Positions 1 through 7,898 of a stretch of DNA of 18,524 nt are shown here, one piece after another. Position 1 is the first letter of the stretch, and each line of letters starts with the position of its first letter. The notes below the pieces were generated by a model. It made no database searches, had not been told where the DNA came from, and was given only the letters and a program-made list of their open reading frames with translations. A program made the translations under genes and the position numbers. This DNA is from Flavobacteriaceae bacterium UBA3159. GTDB lineage: Bacteria; Bacteroidota; Bacteroidia; Flavobacteriales; Flavobacteriaceae. The DNA lies in contig DEYL01000007.1 of NCBI GenBank assembly GCA_002364535.1, forward strand, positions 1 through 18,524. Reading direction: 5' to 3'.

Positions 1-117
1 CAGATTCATTGACGATTTGTTCCAACTGCACAAATCTTCCAATATGGATTTTAGTTTTTGGGCTTGTTGGGTAAGGGAGTATTCTACTTTTGGAGGACTT
101 TCGTTAACCCGCAAAGA
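1..117 (-). pseudogene. C-terminal remnant of an HxlR-family transcriptional regulator
   Basis: Read on the minus strand from 117 to the window edge, 39 codons are open and contain PPKVEYSLT followed by an amphipathic helix ending LEDLCSW. In HxlR-type winged-helix regulators this is the beta-wing and C-terminal dimerisation helix (usual form VPPKVEYSLT...LxxLCxW). The frame has no start codon: upstream it runs only a few codons into the end of the neighbouring hydrolase gene and meets a TGA there. The helix-turn-helix half, about 60 residues, is therefore missing. Either the gene was cut by a rearrangement that brought in the hydrolase/M81 pair, or it decayed. The true C-terminus lies outside the window. 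The family call rests on one short but characteristic motif. Confidence 0.65.
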
Positions 118-118
118 T

Positions 119-1093
119 TTAGTGAAAATAATCCTTCACATTGACATTGCTCTCCAAAAAATTCAGGTCCACCAAAAAGTCATCACTGGCTTGTAGGGTA
201 TCAAAAAAATCTTTGGCCTTGATTGCATTGTCCTCAGTAACCGTTGTCCTCACCCCATTAAAAAATCCGTGTTTGGCTCCATCATAAATGATCAACTGAC
301 AAATGTTATTGTGATCTTTCATTTTTTTTTGAAATCTTTTGGCTGTTTCCACAGGCACTAAATTATCCTCACTTCCAAATAAAACAAGTGTCGGTGGTGT
401 TTTAGAAGTGATATTATGGTAGGGAGAAAGCTCCTTGTATCCAGCTTTGAATAATGTGGCCCACTTACCATTCCGGATTTTATAAGTGGTGCAATGACAT
501 TGGAAATCTTTTTCGATCCAGTCTTTTACACCAGAACCGTGATATCCATTGGGGCCGTTATCAAAGACCGGATTAAAAAGTACCATAGCGGCTGGTGTGG
601 GATCAATGGATAGATCGTCTGTGGATTCATTGATGGAGTGGAGTGTGGCTGTAGCTGCAGCGATGTGTCCTCCCGCTGAACCTCCCGAAGCAATGATTTT
701 CTGAGGATCGATATTAAAGATACTGTGATTTTGTTTTAAAAAACGAAGGGCACTTCTCGCATCTTTGATACATTCAACCGGACTGGCATTGTGTTGGTTA
801 TCAACGCGATATTCAAATAGAAAAGTAGTCAGTCCCCTTTGGGAGAAATATGAAGCTTGTCTTTGGAAATGAATATAGGAACCTCCTCTCCATCCTCCTC
901 CAAAAAAGAAAGCTATGGTTCCCGTTGACTTATTATTTTGTGATTCTGCCGCATACCAATGAACTTTTAAAGTATCACCCTCAATAATTTTAAAATCTAT
1001 CACTTTTAGTGTTTTTTTCTTTACGGGCAATTGTGACCACCCCAGGGAAAAGCATAAAAAGAAAAGTAAACTCAACTTTATTTTAAACATCAT
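119..1093 (-). CDS. Secreted alpha/beta-hydrolase (acetyl-esterase/BD-FAE-like)
   Basis: This 324-residue protein starts with an exported-protein signal (about residues 1-20, hydrophobic core LLFFLCFSLGW, likely cut near SQL). The mature part has an alpha/beta-hydrolase layout: an oxyanion-type GGGW at 65-68, nucleophile elbow GGSAGG with Ser139, acid Asp243 (GSEDNLVP) and His275 (GAKHGFF). This order is typical of acetyl esterase/BD-FAE-type carbohydrate or lipid esterases, so it probably cleaves an ester in the periplasm or outside the cell; the substrate cannot be read. The usual HGGG is FFGGGW here, so the first His is replaced by Phe. The gene begins 4 nt after the stop of the M81 peptidase gene and is surely co-transcribed with it. 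Two adjacent ATGs begin the gene; either could be used. Confidence 0.85.
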   Translation of the reverse strand: MMFKIKLSLLFFLCFSLGWSQLPVKKKTLKVIDFKIIEGDTLKVHWYAAESQNNKSTGTIAFFFGGGWRGGSYIHFQRQASYFSQRGLTTFLFEYRVDNQHNASPVECIKDARSALRFLKQNHSIFNIDPQKIIASGGSAGGHIAAATATLHSINESTDDLSIDPTPAAMVLFNPVFDNGPNGYHGSGVKDWIEKDFQCHCTTYKIRNGKWATLFKAGYKELSPYHNITSKTPPTLVLFGSEDNLVPVETAKRFQKKMKDHNNICQLIIYDGAKHGFFNGVRTTVTEDNAIKAKDFFDTLQASDDFLVDLNFLESNVNVKDYFH

Positions 1094-1097
1094 AATT

Positions 1098-2666
1098 TTA
1101 TTTATTTAGCGGTCGATCCGAAGTGGGAATCAGCTGTGCACTTAAATCCAGATCGGGAAATTCTCTATCTAAGGGAAACATGGGACGGTTGATCCTTCGA
1201 TAATCCAATCGCTCCAGATTTTGATCCACACCGCCAGGGGTCAAGGCCATGGTCCACCCCCCTCTGATATCATAAAGCTCGGGCACCAAATAACCAATTT
1301 TTACTACCAAAATATGAGTATTCCTAGGGTTTAAGCCCAATTGTGTAAAATCTTTTTCATAATGATAGGGTTTTCTTTTTTGGGTGACAATGACTTTTAC
1401 ACTTCCCACCTGTGCCACGACTTCAATAGCTGCATGAATATCACCTTTGCGAATGGCCAAAATCTTAGCTGTTAACACAATAGGCCCTGAATAACGATCA
1501 TCCTCATTAGCACCCAGGTAACCGGTAACTACAGCCCCCTCTCCTGCATCCAAGGCTTTTGTAATAAAATCAGGACCAGGGATTGACGCATAAATCAATT
1601 CGGGACCGGTTGTGCTTTGAAAAATAGGTATGTTGAGGATTTCTTTCAACGTCCATGTGACATCTCCTGCACCACCCGCAGTGGGATTGTCTCCCATATC
1701 ACTTATGATAAAGGGTTTGTTTTTACTTTTCAGGGCCAAAGCCATGCTTTCTTCAAAACTGGTGGTGGGGGCAACAAATGCAAATTCATTCCTAACGTCC
1801 CAATAGTATTGTGCAAGGTGTTGGGCACTTTCAACTACCGCTTTCTGATCGTCACCTGTTACCATGACCACACCGTGGTTTCTAGGTTCATCCGCCCAAG
1901 GATAGCCCATCCAAATGGCGGCATCGACTACTCCTGCTTTGGCTTCGGCTTCTGGAACTTTGGCATAAAGACTTTTTCCTGGTTCGATTCGGGTACTGGT
2001 TTTTTCTCCGGGCAATAATATCGGAACGGGAATCCACGCCTTGTATTGAGGTTTTCCTTTTCCATTTTCGAGTCGATCCAAAAGATTCTCCAAAGCCCTT
2101 TGTTTAGATATTATAGTATCCTCATGTGGTGCCATACGATAGCAAGTGATCAAATCGGATTGATGGGCCAAGCGTTTGGAAACATTACCGTGTAAATCCA
2201 TTGAAGTGGAAATCAAGGTTTCTTTTCCTACCACCTCTCTAATTCTTGTGATCATATCTCCTTCGGGATCATCCAATCCCACAACGCTCATTGCGCCATG
2301 AATGTCAAAAAAAAGTCCATCGTAAGGAAGGTTTTTTTTTAGTTGATTCAGAATTTTTTTCATCAATGACTCATAGGCTTTGCGGGTAACAATTCCCCCC
2401 GGCAAGGATTTGCCTCTGAGCGCAGGAAACCATTTTGCCCTTAGCCGATTCCTACTTTCGGGTTTCAAAAACGGATAATGCGCCATGATCTCAATGCCCT
2501 GGTGTGTATGGAAAGCTTCCTCGGTGGTCCGTGCAGGAGAGAATGTGCTGGATTCTATACTCAGACCTGCAATAGCAATTCTCGGCAATACATCCGATGA
2601 TGTGGGATTGCAACTAAAAAGAGATAATATAAGAAAGCTTAAAAAAAGATTATAGGGGGATTTCAT
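1098..2666 (-). CDS. M81 family (MlrC-like) metallopeptidase, predicted lipoprotein
   Basis: This 522-residue protein carries the N-terminal (DUF1485) and C-terminal MlrC domains. Probable zinc-site residues are visible: Glu38 (IESSTF), Asp121/His123 (DIHGAM), Asp157/His159 (DLHGNV) and His181 (PHED). The C-terminal domain has a glycine-rich DMGDNPTAGGAGD at 323-335. The founding member, MlrC of microcystin-degrading sphingomonads, opens small peptides, but most homologues have no known substrate. Residues 1-19 form a lipoprotein signal ending LSLFSC (Cys19), so this copy is probably anchored to the envelope and faces the periplasm or outside; the classical MlrC is not a lipoprotein. It is the first gene of a two-gene unit with the esterase downstream (4-nt gap), which suggests a shared envelope task such as scavenging a modified peptide or amide. 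The M81 call is firm; the function is not. Confidence 0.88.
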   Translation of the reverse strand: MKSPYNLFLSFLILSLFSCNPTSSDVLPRIAIAGLSIESSTFSPARTTEEAFHTHQGIEIMAHYPFLKPESRNRLRAKWFPALRGKSLPGGIVTRKAYESLMKKILNQLKKNLPYDGLFFDIHGAMSVVGLDDPEGDMITRIREVVGKETLISTSMDLHGNVSKRLAHQSDLITCYRMAPHEDTIISKQRALENLLDRLENGKGKPQYKAWIPVPILLPGEKTSTRIEPGKSLYAKVPEAEAKAGVVDAAIWMGYPWADEPRNHGVVMVTGDDQKAVVESAQHLAQYYWDVRNEFAFVAPTTSFEESMALALKSKNKPFIISDMGDNPTAGGAGDVTWTLKEILNIPIFQSTTGPELIYASIPGPDFITKALDAGEGAVVTGYLGANEDDRYSGPIVLTAKILAIRKGDIHAAIEVVAQVGSVKVIVTQKRKPYHYEKDFTQLGLNPRNTHILVVKIGYLVPELYDIRGGWTMALTPGGVDQNLERLDYRRINRPMFPLDREFPDLDLSAQLIPTSDRPLNK

Positions 2667-2780
2667 AGGATTAGAGTTTTAATGATCTTTTTTGATATCG
2701 AATTACAATTTAAATAATAAAAACGATTTTAAAATTTTTAGATCATCAGTCCCAAACCAAAGTTTTATTGGTCCAATTAA

Positions 2781-2817
2781 ACTTTAAAAGAAACACTACT
2801 TTATTTGGTGTTTCTTT
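2781..2817 (-). terminator. Intrinsic terminator overlapping the end of typA
   Basis: A perfect 10-bp inverted repeat (2787-2796 AAAGAAACAC pairing with 2808-2817) with an 11-nt loop is followed, in the minus-strand direction, by a T-containing tract. The right arm lies in the last codons of typA and the TAA stop (2803-2801) sits in the loop. The stem is AT-rich, so its strength is uncertain. Confidence 0.55.
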
Positions 2818-4597
2818 TTCTTTCGTTTTCATCCAAAAAAACCTTTCGCAACCTCAAGTAGTTGGGGGTTACCTCGACATACTCATCGGATTGAATGTAC
2901 TCCAATGCCTCCTCTAATGAAAATTTTATTGGTGGAGCAAGGCTTACTTTCTCATCACTTCCAGATGCCCTCACATTGGATAGTTTTTTGGTTTTGGTAA
3001 CATTGACGACCAAATCATCCATTCGGGTGTTTTCTCCAATGACTTGACCGGTATAAACTTCTTCGTTGGGAAAGACGAAAAATTTTCCTCTTTCCTGAAG
3101 TTTATCCAATGCATAGGGTATGGCACTACCCTTTTCCATGGAGATCAATGATCCATTGATTCTGCAAGGAATCTGACCTTTAAAGGGCTGAAATTCCATA
3201 AAACGATGATTCATTATGGCCTGTCCTGCAGTATTGGTAAGCAATTGATTTCTTAATCCGATAATCCCCCGAGATGGGATGATAAATTCACAAAGCATAC
3301 GATCACCCTTATTTTCCAAACTGACCATTTCACCTTTTCTAAGGGTGACCATTTCGATGGCTTTACCGGACAAGTTTTCGGGTAAATCAATGGTTAGGGT
3401 TTCTATGGGTTCACATTTGACCCCATCTATATTTTTAATGATGACCTGCGGTTGGCCTATCTGTAGTTCATAGCCTTCTCTCCGCATGGTTTCTATCAAA
3501 ACAGAAAGGTGCATGACCCCGCGACCAAAAACCAAAAATTTGTCTGCTGAGTCTGTTGACTCGAGTCGCAAAGCCAAATTTCGTTCTAACTCTTTTTCCA
3601 GACGCTCTTTGATATGGCGAGAGGTAACAAACTTCCCGTCTTTTCCAAAAAAAGGCGAATCGTTGATGGTAAAAAGCATACTCATGGTAGGCTCATCGAT
3701 GGCTATGGTAGGCAATGCCTCCGGCGCCAGGGCGTCTGCAATGGTATCTCCAATATTAAAAGACTCCAATCCAATGATGGCACAAATATCTCCTGCCTGG
3801 ACTTGTTCGACTTTGCGCCTTCCCAGTCCGTCAAATACATTGAGTTCCTTAATTCTGGACTTGGTGATCTCACCATTTCGATCTACCAAGCAGACATTCA
3901 TATTGGCTTTTAGTATCCCACGGTTGAGTCTTCCAATGGCTACCCTACCCGTATAAGGCGAATAATCAAGAGAAGTTATCAACATTTGTGTGTTTCCGCT
4001 TTTGACCTCAGGAGCAGGAACATGTTCCAATACCATATCCAATAGAGGGGAGATAGAATCTGTGGGCGTTTTCCAATCTTGTCCCATCCAATTATTTTTG
4101 GCAGAGCCATATACGACCGGGAAATCCAATTGCCACTCTTCTCCCCCGAGATCAAACATGAGATCAAAAACAGCCTCGTGGACTTCTTCCGGTCGGCAAT
4201 TTTCTTTGTCTACCTTGTTGATGACAACCAGGGGTTTTAATTTTAGTTCCAATGCCTTTTTCAATACAAATCGGGTTTGCGGCATCGGTCCCTCGAAAGC
4301 ATCGACCAACAATATGGCCGCATCTGCCATATTGAGTACCCGCTCTACTTCTCCACCAAAATCAGCGTGACCCGGGGTATCGATGATGTTGATTTTGACG
4401 CCTTTATAATTTACGGATACGTTTTTGGATAAAATGGTAATTCCTCTTTCCCGTTCTAAGTCATTACTGTCCAAGATCAAATCTCCCTTGTTTTCGTTGT
4501 CCCGAAACAATTCACAGTGAAACATGATTTTGTCTACCAGTGTTGTTTTTCCGTGATCAACGTGGGCGATGATGGCAATGTTCTTTATGTCGGACAT
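2801..4597 (-). CDS. typA: Translational GTPase TypA/BipA
   Basis: This 598-residue translation-factor GTPase is full length for the family. G motifs are intact: G1 AHVDHGKT 11-18, switch ERGITI near 50-55, G3 DTPGH 73-77, G4 NKVD 127-130, G5 SAK 165-167. EF-Tu-like domain 2, an EF-G-V-like domain and the BipA-specific C-terminal region (RGIIGLRNQ) follow. BipA binds the 70S ribosome at the EF-G site and supports ribosome assembly and stress or low-temperature growth. The ATG at 4597 is preceded by a TATATTTG promoter element with a short leader. It is transcribed alone, divergent from galE, and its end overlaps a hairpin terminator. No unusual residues are seen. Confidence 0.97.
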   Translation of the reverse strand: MSDIKNIAIIAHVDHGKTTLVDKIMFHCELFRDNENKGDLILDSNDLERERGITILSKNVSVNYKGVKINIIDTPGHADFGGEVERVLNMADAAILLVDAFEGPMPQTRFVLKKALELKLKPLVVINKVDKENCRPEEVHEAVFDLMFDLGGEEWQLDFPVVYGSAKNNWMGQDWKTPTDSISPLLDMVLEHVPAPEVKSGNTQMLITSLDYSPYTGRVAIGRLNRGILKANMNVCLVDRNGEITKSRIKELNVFDGLGRRKVEQVQAGDICAIIGLESFNIGDTIADALAPEALPTIAIDEPTMSMLFTINDSPFFGKDGKFVTSRHIKERLEKELERNLALRLESTDSADKFLVFGRGVMHLSVLIETMRREGYELQIGQPQVIIKNIDGVKCEPIETLTIDLPENLSGKAIEMVTLRKGEMVSLENKGDRMLCEFIIPSRGIIGLRNQLLTNTAGQAIMNHRFMEFQPFKGQIPCRINGSLISMEKGSAIPYALDKLQERGKFFVFPNEEVYTGQVIGENTRMDDLVVNVTKTKKLSNVRASGSDEKVSLAPPIKFSLEEALEYIQSDEYVEVTPNYLRLRKVFLDENERKRNTK

Positions 4598-4616
4598 GGA
4601 TTCAAATTAACGAGCG

Positions 4617-4624
4617 CAAATATA
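4617..4624 (-). promoter_or_regulatory. Bacteroidota -7 promoter element for typA
   Basis: The minus-strand sequence TATATTTG matches the TAnnTTTG -7 consensus and lies about 20 nt before the typA ATG, giving a leader of about a dozen bases. No clear -33 TTTG stands at the expected distance. Confidence 0.45.
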
Positions 4625-4739
4625 GTTTTATCTACTCATTTATGGCTCTATAACTATATGAATTATGGCATTAGCTAATATTGAAAAAACAATCAACGTT
4701 AATTTTGATCACTAAAGACAGAGAATTAAATAAAAAAAT

Positions 4740-4747
4740 TAAATTTG
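4740..4747 (+). promoter_or_regulatory. Bacteroidota -7 promoter element for galE
   Basis: TAAATTTG matches TAnnTTTG exactly. It predicts a transcript start near 4753-4755, which is downstream of the first possible TTG start of galE (4749) and favours the second TTG at 4773. No TTTG is found 19-21 nt upstream, so this is a partial match. Confidence 0.4.
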
Positions 4748-4772
4748 TTTGAACCAAATAGTAAAGAACATA

Positions 4773-5801
4773 TTGCCTTCAAAAATTCTAGTTTCGGGAG
4801 GTCTGGGTTATATCGGCTCCCACACCAGCGTTGAGTTAATCCAACAGGGATTTGAAATCATCATCGTCGATGATCTTTCCAACAGTTCTACAGACGTATT
4901 GGAGGGCATCAAAAAAATCACAGGCATTTTCCCTGAATTTATAAAACTCGATTTAAGGGATAAAAAAGAGGTCAACCGGTTGTTCGAAGACCATCCGGAT
5001 CTTGGCGGTATCATCCATTTTGCAGCCTTTAAGGCAGTGGGTGAGAGTGTCAATCAGCCACTGGAATATTATGAAAACAATATAGGGTCTCTGATCTATT
5101 TGCTTCAAGCCATTGAAAGTAAGGGTCGAAAGTTTTCATTTATATTCAGTTCCTCTTGTACGGTTTATGGTCAAGCAGATCAACTTCCCATCACCGAGCA
5201 AGCCCCCATCAAAAAAGCCGAATCTCCCTATGGAAACACCAAACAGATTGGAGAAGACATACTTTATGACAACACCCGTTCTAACGTGCTTTTAAAAGTA
5301 ATTTCACTGCGATACTTTAACCCCATTGGGGGGCATTCCAGCATTGAAATCGGAGAGTTACCCAAAGGAAATCCACAGAATCTTGTACCGTTTATTACCC
5401 AAACTGCTGCAGGGATACACCAAAAACTCAATGTTTTTGGTGACGACTACCCCACCCTTGACGGAACCTGTGTTAGGGATTATATCCATGTTGTAGATTT
5501 GGCCAAGGCACATGTGGTTGGGCTTAAAAGAATGATGGCCGATGAGCAAAGTGAAAATTTTGAAGTTTTCAATTTGGGTACGGGAAAAGGCAACAGTGTT
5601 TTAGAAGTAATCAAGACTTTCGAAAAAGTCTCCGGTATTGCTCTAAACTATGAAATTGTTGACCGAAGACCCGGCGATATTGTAGAGGCCTATGCTGACA
5701 CAACCAAAGCCAATAAAATACTTGGATGGGAAGCAAAAAATGATCTGGAAGAGGCATTGAAAACTGCTTGGGAATGGGAAAAGAAAATACGTAATTTCTA
5801 A
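4773..5801 (+). CDS. galE: UDP-glucose 4-epimerase
   Basis: This is an extended short-chain dehydrogenase that interconverts UDP-glucose and UDP-galactose with bound NAD. Features, numbered from the upstream TTG at 4749, are the Rossmann GGLGYIG (17-23), FSSSCTVYG (133-141) with the catalytic Ser/Thr, Tyr161-xxx-Lys165, RYFNPIGGH and DGTCVRDYIHV. No ATG or GTG is available: the frame opens after a TAA at 4740-4742, and only TTG at 4749 or TTG at 4773 fit. I prefer 4773 (342 residues) because family members start a few residues before KILVTGG and because a -7 box at 4740-4747 would place the transcript start after 4749. It is followed 14 nt later by the sugar symporter gene, so both probably serve galactose/glucose use or UDP-sugar supply for polysaccharides. 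Confidence 0.93.
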   Translation: MPSKILVSGGLGYIGSHTSVELIQQGFEIIIVDDLSNSSTDVLEGIKKITGIFPEFIKLDLRDKKEVNRLFEDHPDLGGIIHFAAFKAVGESVNQPLEYYENNIGSLIYLLQAIESKGRKFSFIFSSSCTVYGQADQLPITEQAPIKKAESPYGNTKQIGEDILYDNTRSNVLLKVISLRYFNPIGGHSSIEIGELPKGNPQNLVPFITQTAAGIHQKLNVFGDDYPTLDGTCVRDYIHVVDLAKAHVVGLKRMMADEQSENFEVFNLGTGKGNSVLEVIKTFEKVSGIALNYEIVDRRPGDIVEAYADTTKANKILGWEAKNDLEEALKTAWEWEKKIRNF

Positions 5802-5815
5802 CCAAACATATCATT

Positions 5816-7477
5816 ATGAATTCCAGTTTTGAATTTTTAGACTACCTAATTTTTGTTGTATATGCCCTTGTAATATTAGGTTTAGGATTATGGGTGTCAA
5901 GAAACAAAGAGGGTGAAGAGAAGAGTGCCGAAGATTACTTTTTGGCGGGCAAGTCACTCCCTTGGTGGGCGATTGGTGCTTCTTTGATTGCCGCCAATAT
6001 CTCTGCCGAGCAATTCATAGGTATGTCGGGGTCTGGGTTTGCATTGGGTCTGGCAATTGCTTCCTATGAATGGATGGCAGCCATAACGCTCATCATTGTA
6101 GGAAAATACTTTCTTCCCATTTTTATTGAGAAAAAATTATACACCATTCCGGAGTTTGTCGAAAAGCGTTTTTCCTCTCAATTGAAAACTATCTTGGCCA
6201 TCTTTTGGATTTCACTTTATGTGTTTGTCAACCTTGCCTCAGTAATGTACCTGGGTGGCCTGGCCTTGGAAACCATTATTGGAATAGATCTGGTTTATGC
6301 GGTATTGGGTTTGGCGCTTTTTGCGGCAGCTTATTCACTTTATGGAGGACTGACAGCGGTGGCTTGGACAGACATCATTCAGGTTGTTTTTCTGGTATTG
6401 GGAGGTTTGGTAACTACATATTTGGCTCTGGATACGGTATCCAATGGGCAAGGTGTCTTTGAGGGTTTAAAATCCATTTACAATGCTGCTCCGGATCGTT
6501 TTGAAATGATTTTGGATAAAAGCAATCCTGAGTACAACAACTTGCCCGGTATCGGTGTATTGGTGGGAGGACTTTGGGTCGCTAATCTTTATTATTGGGG
6601 ATTCAACCAGTATATCATTCAACGTACCTTGGCCGCAAAATCGCTCAGAGAGTCCCAAAAGGGAATTTTGTTTGCAGCAGGACTTAAATTGATCATCCCA
6701 TTGATTGTTGTGATTCCCGGAATTGCTGCTTATGTAATCGTCAATGATCCTGAAATTCTTGCCGGATTGGGCGAAAAAGGAATGATGAATATCCCCACCG
6801 AGGGAAAGGCAGACAAGGCATACCCCTGGTTGATGCAGTTTTTACCCGTTGGTTTTAAAGGAGTAGCCTTTGCAGCTTTAGCAGCCGCTATTGTTTCCTC
6901 TCTGGCTTCTATGTTGAATTCTACCTCGACCATTTTTACAATGGACATTTACAAACAATTGATCGATAAAAATGCCGATGATAAAAAAACAGTAAAAGTA
7001 GGAAGGATCTCTGCTGCTGTGGCATTGATCATTGGTGCTACCATGGCGCCTCTTTTGGGAGGTATCGATCAGGCCTTTCAGTTTATACAAGAATATACAG
7101 GTATTGTAAGTCCCGGAATATTGGCAGTTTTTGTTTTGGGATTGTTTTGGAAAAAAACTACCAATAGAGCAGCCATATGGGGTGCGCTGAGTTCTATTCC
7201 CATTGCTATGTTTCTCAAGGTAGGATCCAAAGGCTGGGTAAATGGAACAAGCCTTGAAGCTTTCTTTCCCGATCTCCCTTGGATGGATCAGATGGGGTTA
7301 ACTGCCCTTTTGACCATGGCGGTCATTGTGGTTGTTAGTATCAGACAAAAGAAGGGAGTAGAGGATTCAAAAGCGATTAATTTGCCCAAAGGTATTTTTA
7401 AGACCTCCCCCCTATTTAATATAGGAACTTTTGCTACCCTGATCATTTTGACCGTTATTTATTCTCTCTTTTGGTAA
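5816..7477 (+). CDS. Sodium/galactose-glucose symporter (SSS family, vSGLT-like)
   Basis: This 553-residue polytopic inner-membrane protein of the solute:sodium symporter family is strikingly similar to Vibrio parahaemolyticus SGLT from the start (YFLAGKSLPWW, ISAEQFIGMSGSGF) to the final YSLFW. It should import galactose and/or glucose with Na+. Sugar-site residues known from vSGLT are recognisable: Gln66 and Glu85 (ASYEWM), Asn264 (WGFNQY), Lys291 (GLKLIIP), and a Gln in FIQEYTG. The Na-site serines in AIVSSLASM (361-362) are present. One difference is EWMAA where vSGLT has EWMSA, so the position equivalent to Ser91 is Ala88. Hydrophobic segments cover most of the chain, in line with about 14 helices. 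It follows galE by 14 nt in one operon; galK and galT are not in the window. Confidence 0.93.
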   Translation: MNSSFEFLDYLIFVVYALVILGLGLWVSRNKEGEEKSAEDYFLAGKSLPWWAIGASLIAANISAEQFIGMSGSGFALGLAIASYEWMAAITLIIVGKYFLPIFIEKKLYTIPEFVEKRFSSQLKTILAIFWISLYVFVNLASVMYLGGLALETIIGIDLVYAVLGLALFAAAYSLYGGLTAVAWTDIIQVVFLVLGGLVTTYLALDTVSNGQGVFEGLKSIYNAAPDRFEMILDKSNPEYNNLPGIGVLVGGLWVANLYYWGFNQYIIQRTLAAKSLRESQKGILFAAGLKLIIPLIVVIPGIAAYVIVNDPEILAGLGEKGMMNIPTEGKADKAYPWLMQFLPVGFKGVAFAALAAAIVSSLASMLNSTSTIFTMDIYKQLIDKNADDKKTVKVGRISAAVALIIGATMAPLLGGIDQAFQFIQEYTGIVSPGILAVFVLGLFWKKTTNRAAIWGALSSIPIAMFLKVGSKGWVNGTSLEAFFPDLPWMDQMGLTALLTMAVIVVVSIRQKKGVEDSKAINLPKGIFKTSPLFNIGTFATLIILTVIYSLFW

Positions 7478-7847
7478 TTCTTTCGTCATGTCATTGTTAC
7501 TCTAATCAAGACTATGATCTTGTCATAGGGCACTCCAAAATTGATGCATGACTCTGGGAAGACCCATTACTAGGTTAGAGCAGCCGTGTTAAGGAATTTA
7601 TCTTCATTTAAAAACTTTACCTTGGATGCTGTGGAGAGGCATCAGTGTCCTTAAATTTTTGGGTATAAAAGGGATTAGGAATAATAGGTGGTCATATTAC
7701 AGAACTGAATGGTATAGCTCACAAAGGGTTACACTGAAAATTCCCCTTGGGTGGATAATATTATAAGTCTAAATGAAACCAGACTGTCTGGGTTACGATC
7801 AACAATTTACGCGGGTAACAAAACCTTTAGGATGTATATAATAGGAT
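7478..7847. other. Gene-free stretch of about 370 nt
   Basis: No frame on either strand holds an open stretch that I can assign; the longest open pieces are about 20-30 codons without a family motif. A perfect 6-bp hairpin, CTATGA/TCATAG, lies at 7512-7528 but has no T-tract, so it is not a terminator. The region follows the symporter gene and ends in a two-way terminator. It may be the untranslated tail of the galE-symporter transcript, an eroded gene, or an unrecognised small RNA. Confidence 0.5.
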
Positions 7848-7882
7848 AAAAAAAAACTCCCAACAATGTGGGAGTTTTTTTA
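7848..7882 (-). terminator. Bidirectional intrinsic terminator between the symporter and ompA genes
   Basis: ACTCCCA (7856-7862) pairs perfectly with TGGGAGT (7869-7875) around a 6-nt loop, flanked by an A-run (7848-7856) and a T-run (7875-7881). It therefore has a U-tract in both directions and can end both the minus-strand ompA-like gene (stop at 7899) and plus-strand read-through from galE-symporter. Confidence 0.88.
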
Positions 7883-7898
7883 TAGAGTGATTTAAAAA

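Noticed and set aside
1617..2018. 133-codon plus-strand frame inside the M81 gene
   Set aside because: It is antisense to conserved MlrC domains and is a compositional shadow without motif.
3486..3956. 156-codon plus-strand frame inside typA
   Set aside because: It is antisense to a fully conserved GTPase gene, with no domain and no promoter; it is a frame shadow.
7512..7528. Perfect 6-bp hairpin after the symporter gene
   Set aside because: It has no T-tract in either direction, so I do not call it a terminator; a short palindrome can occur by chance.
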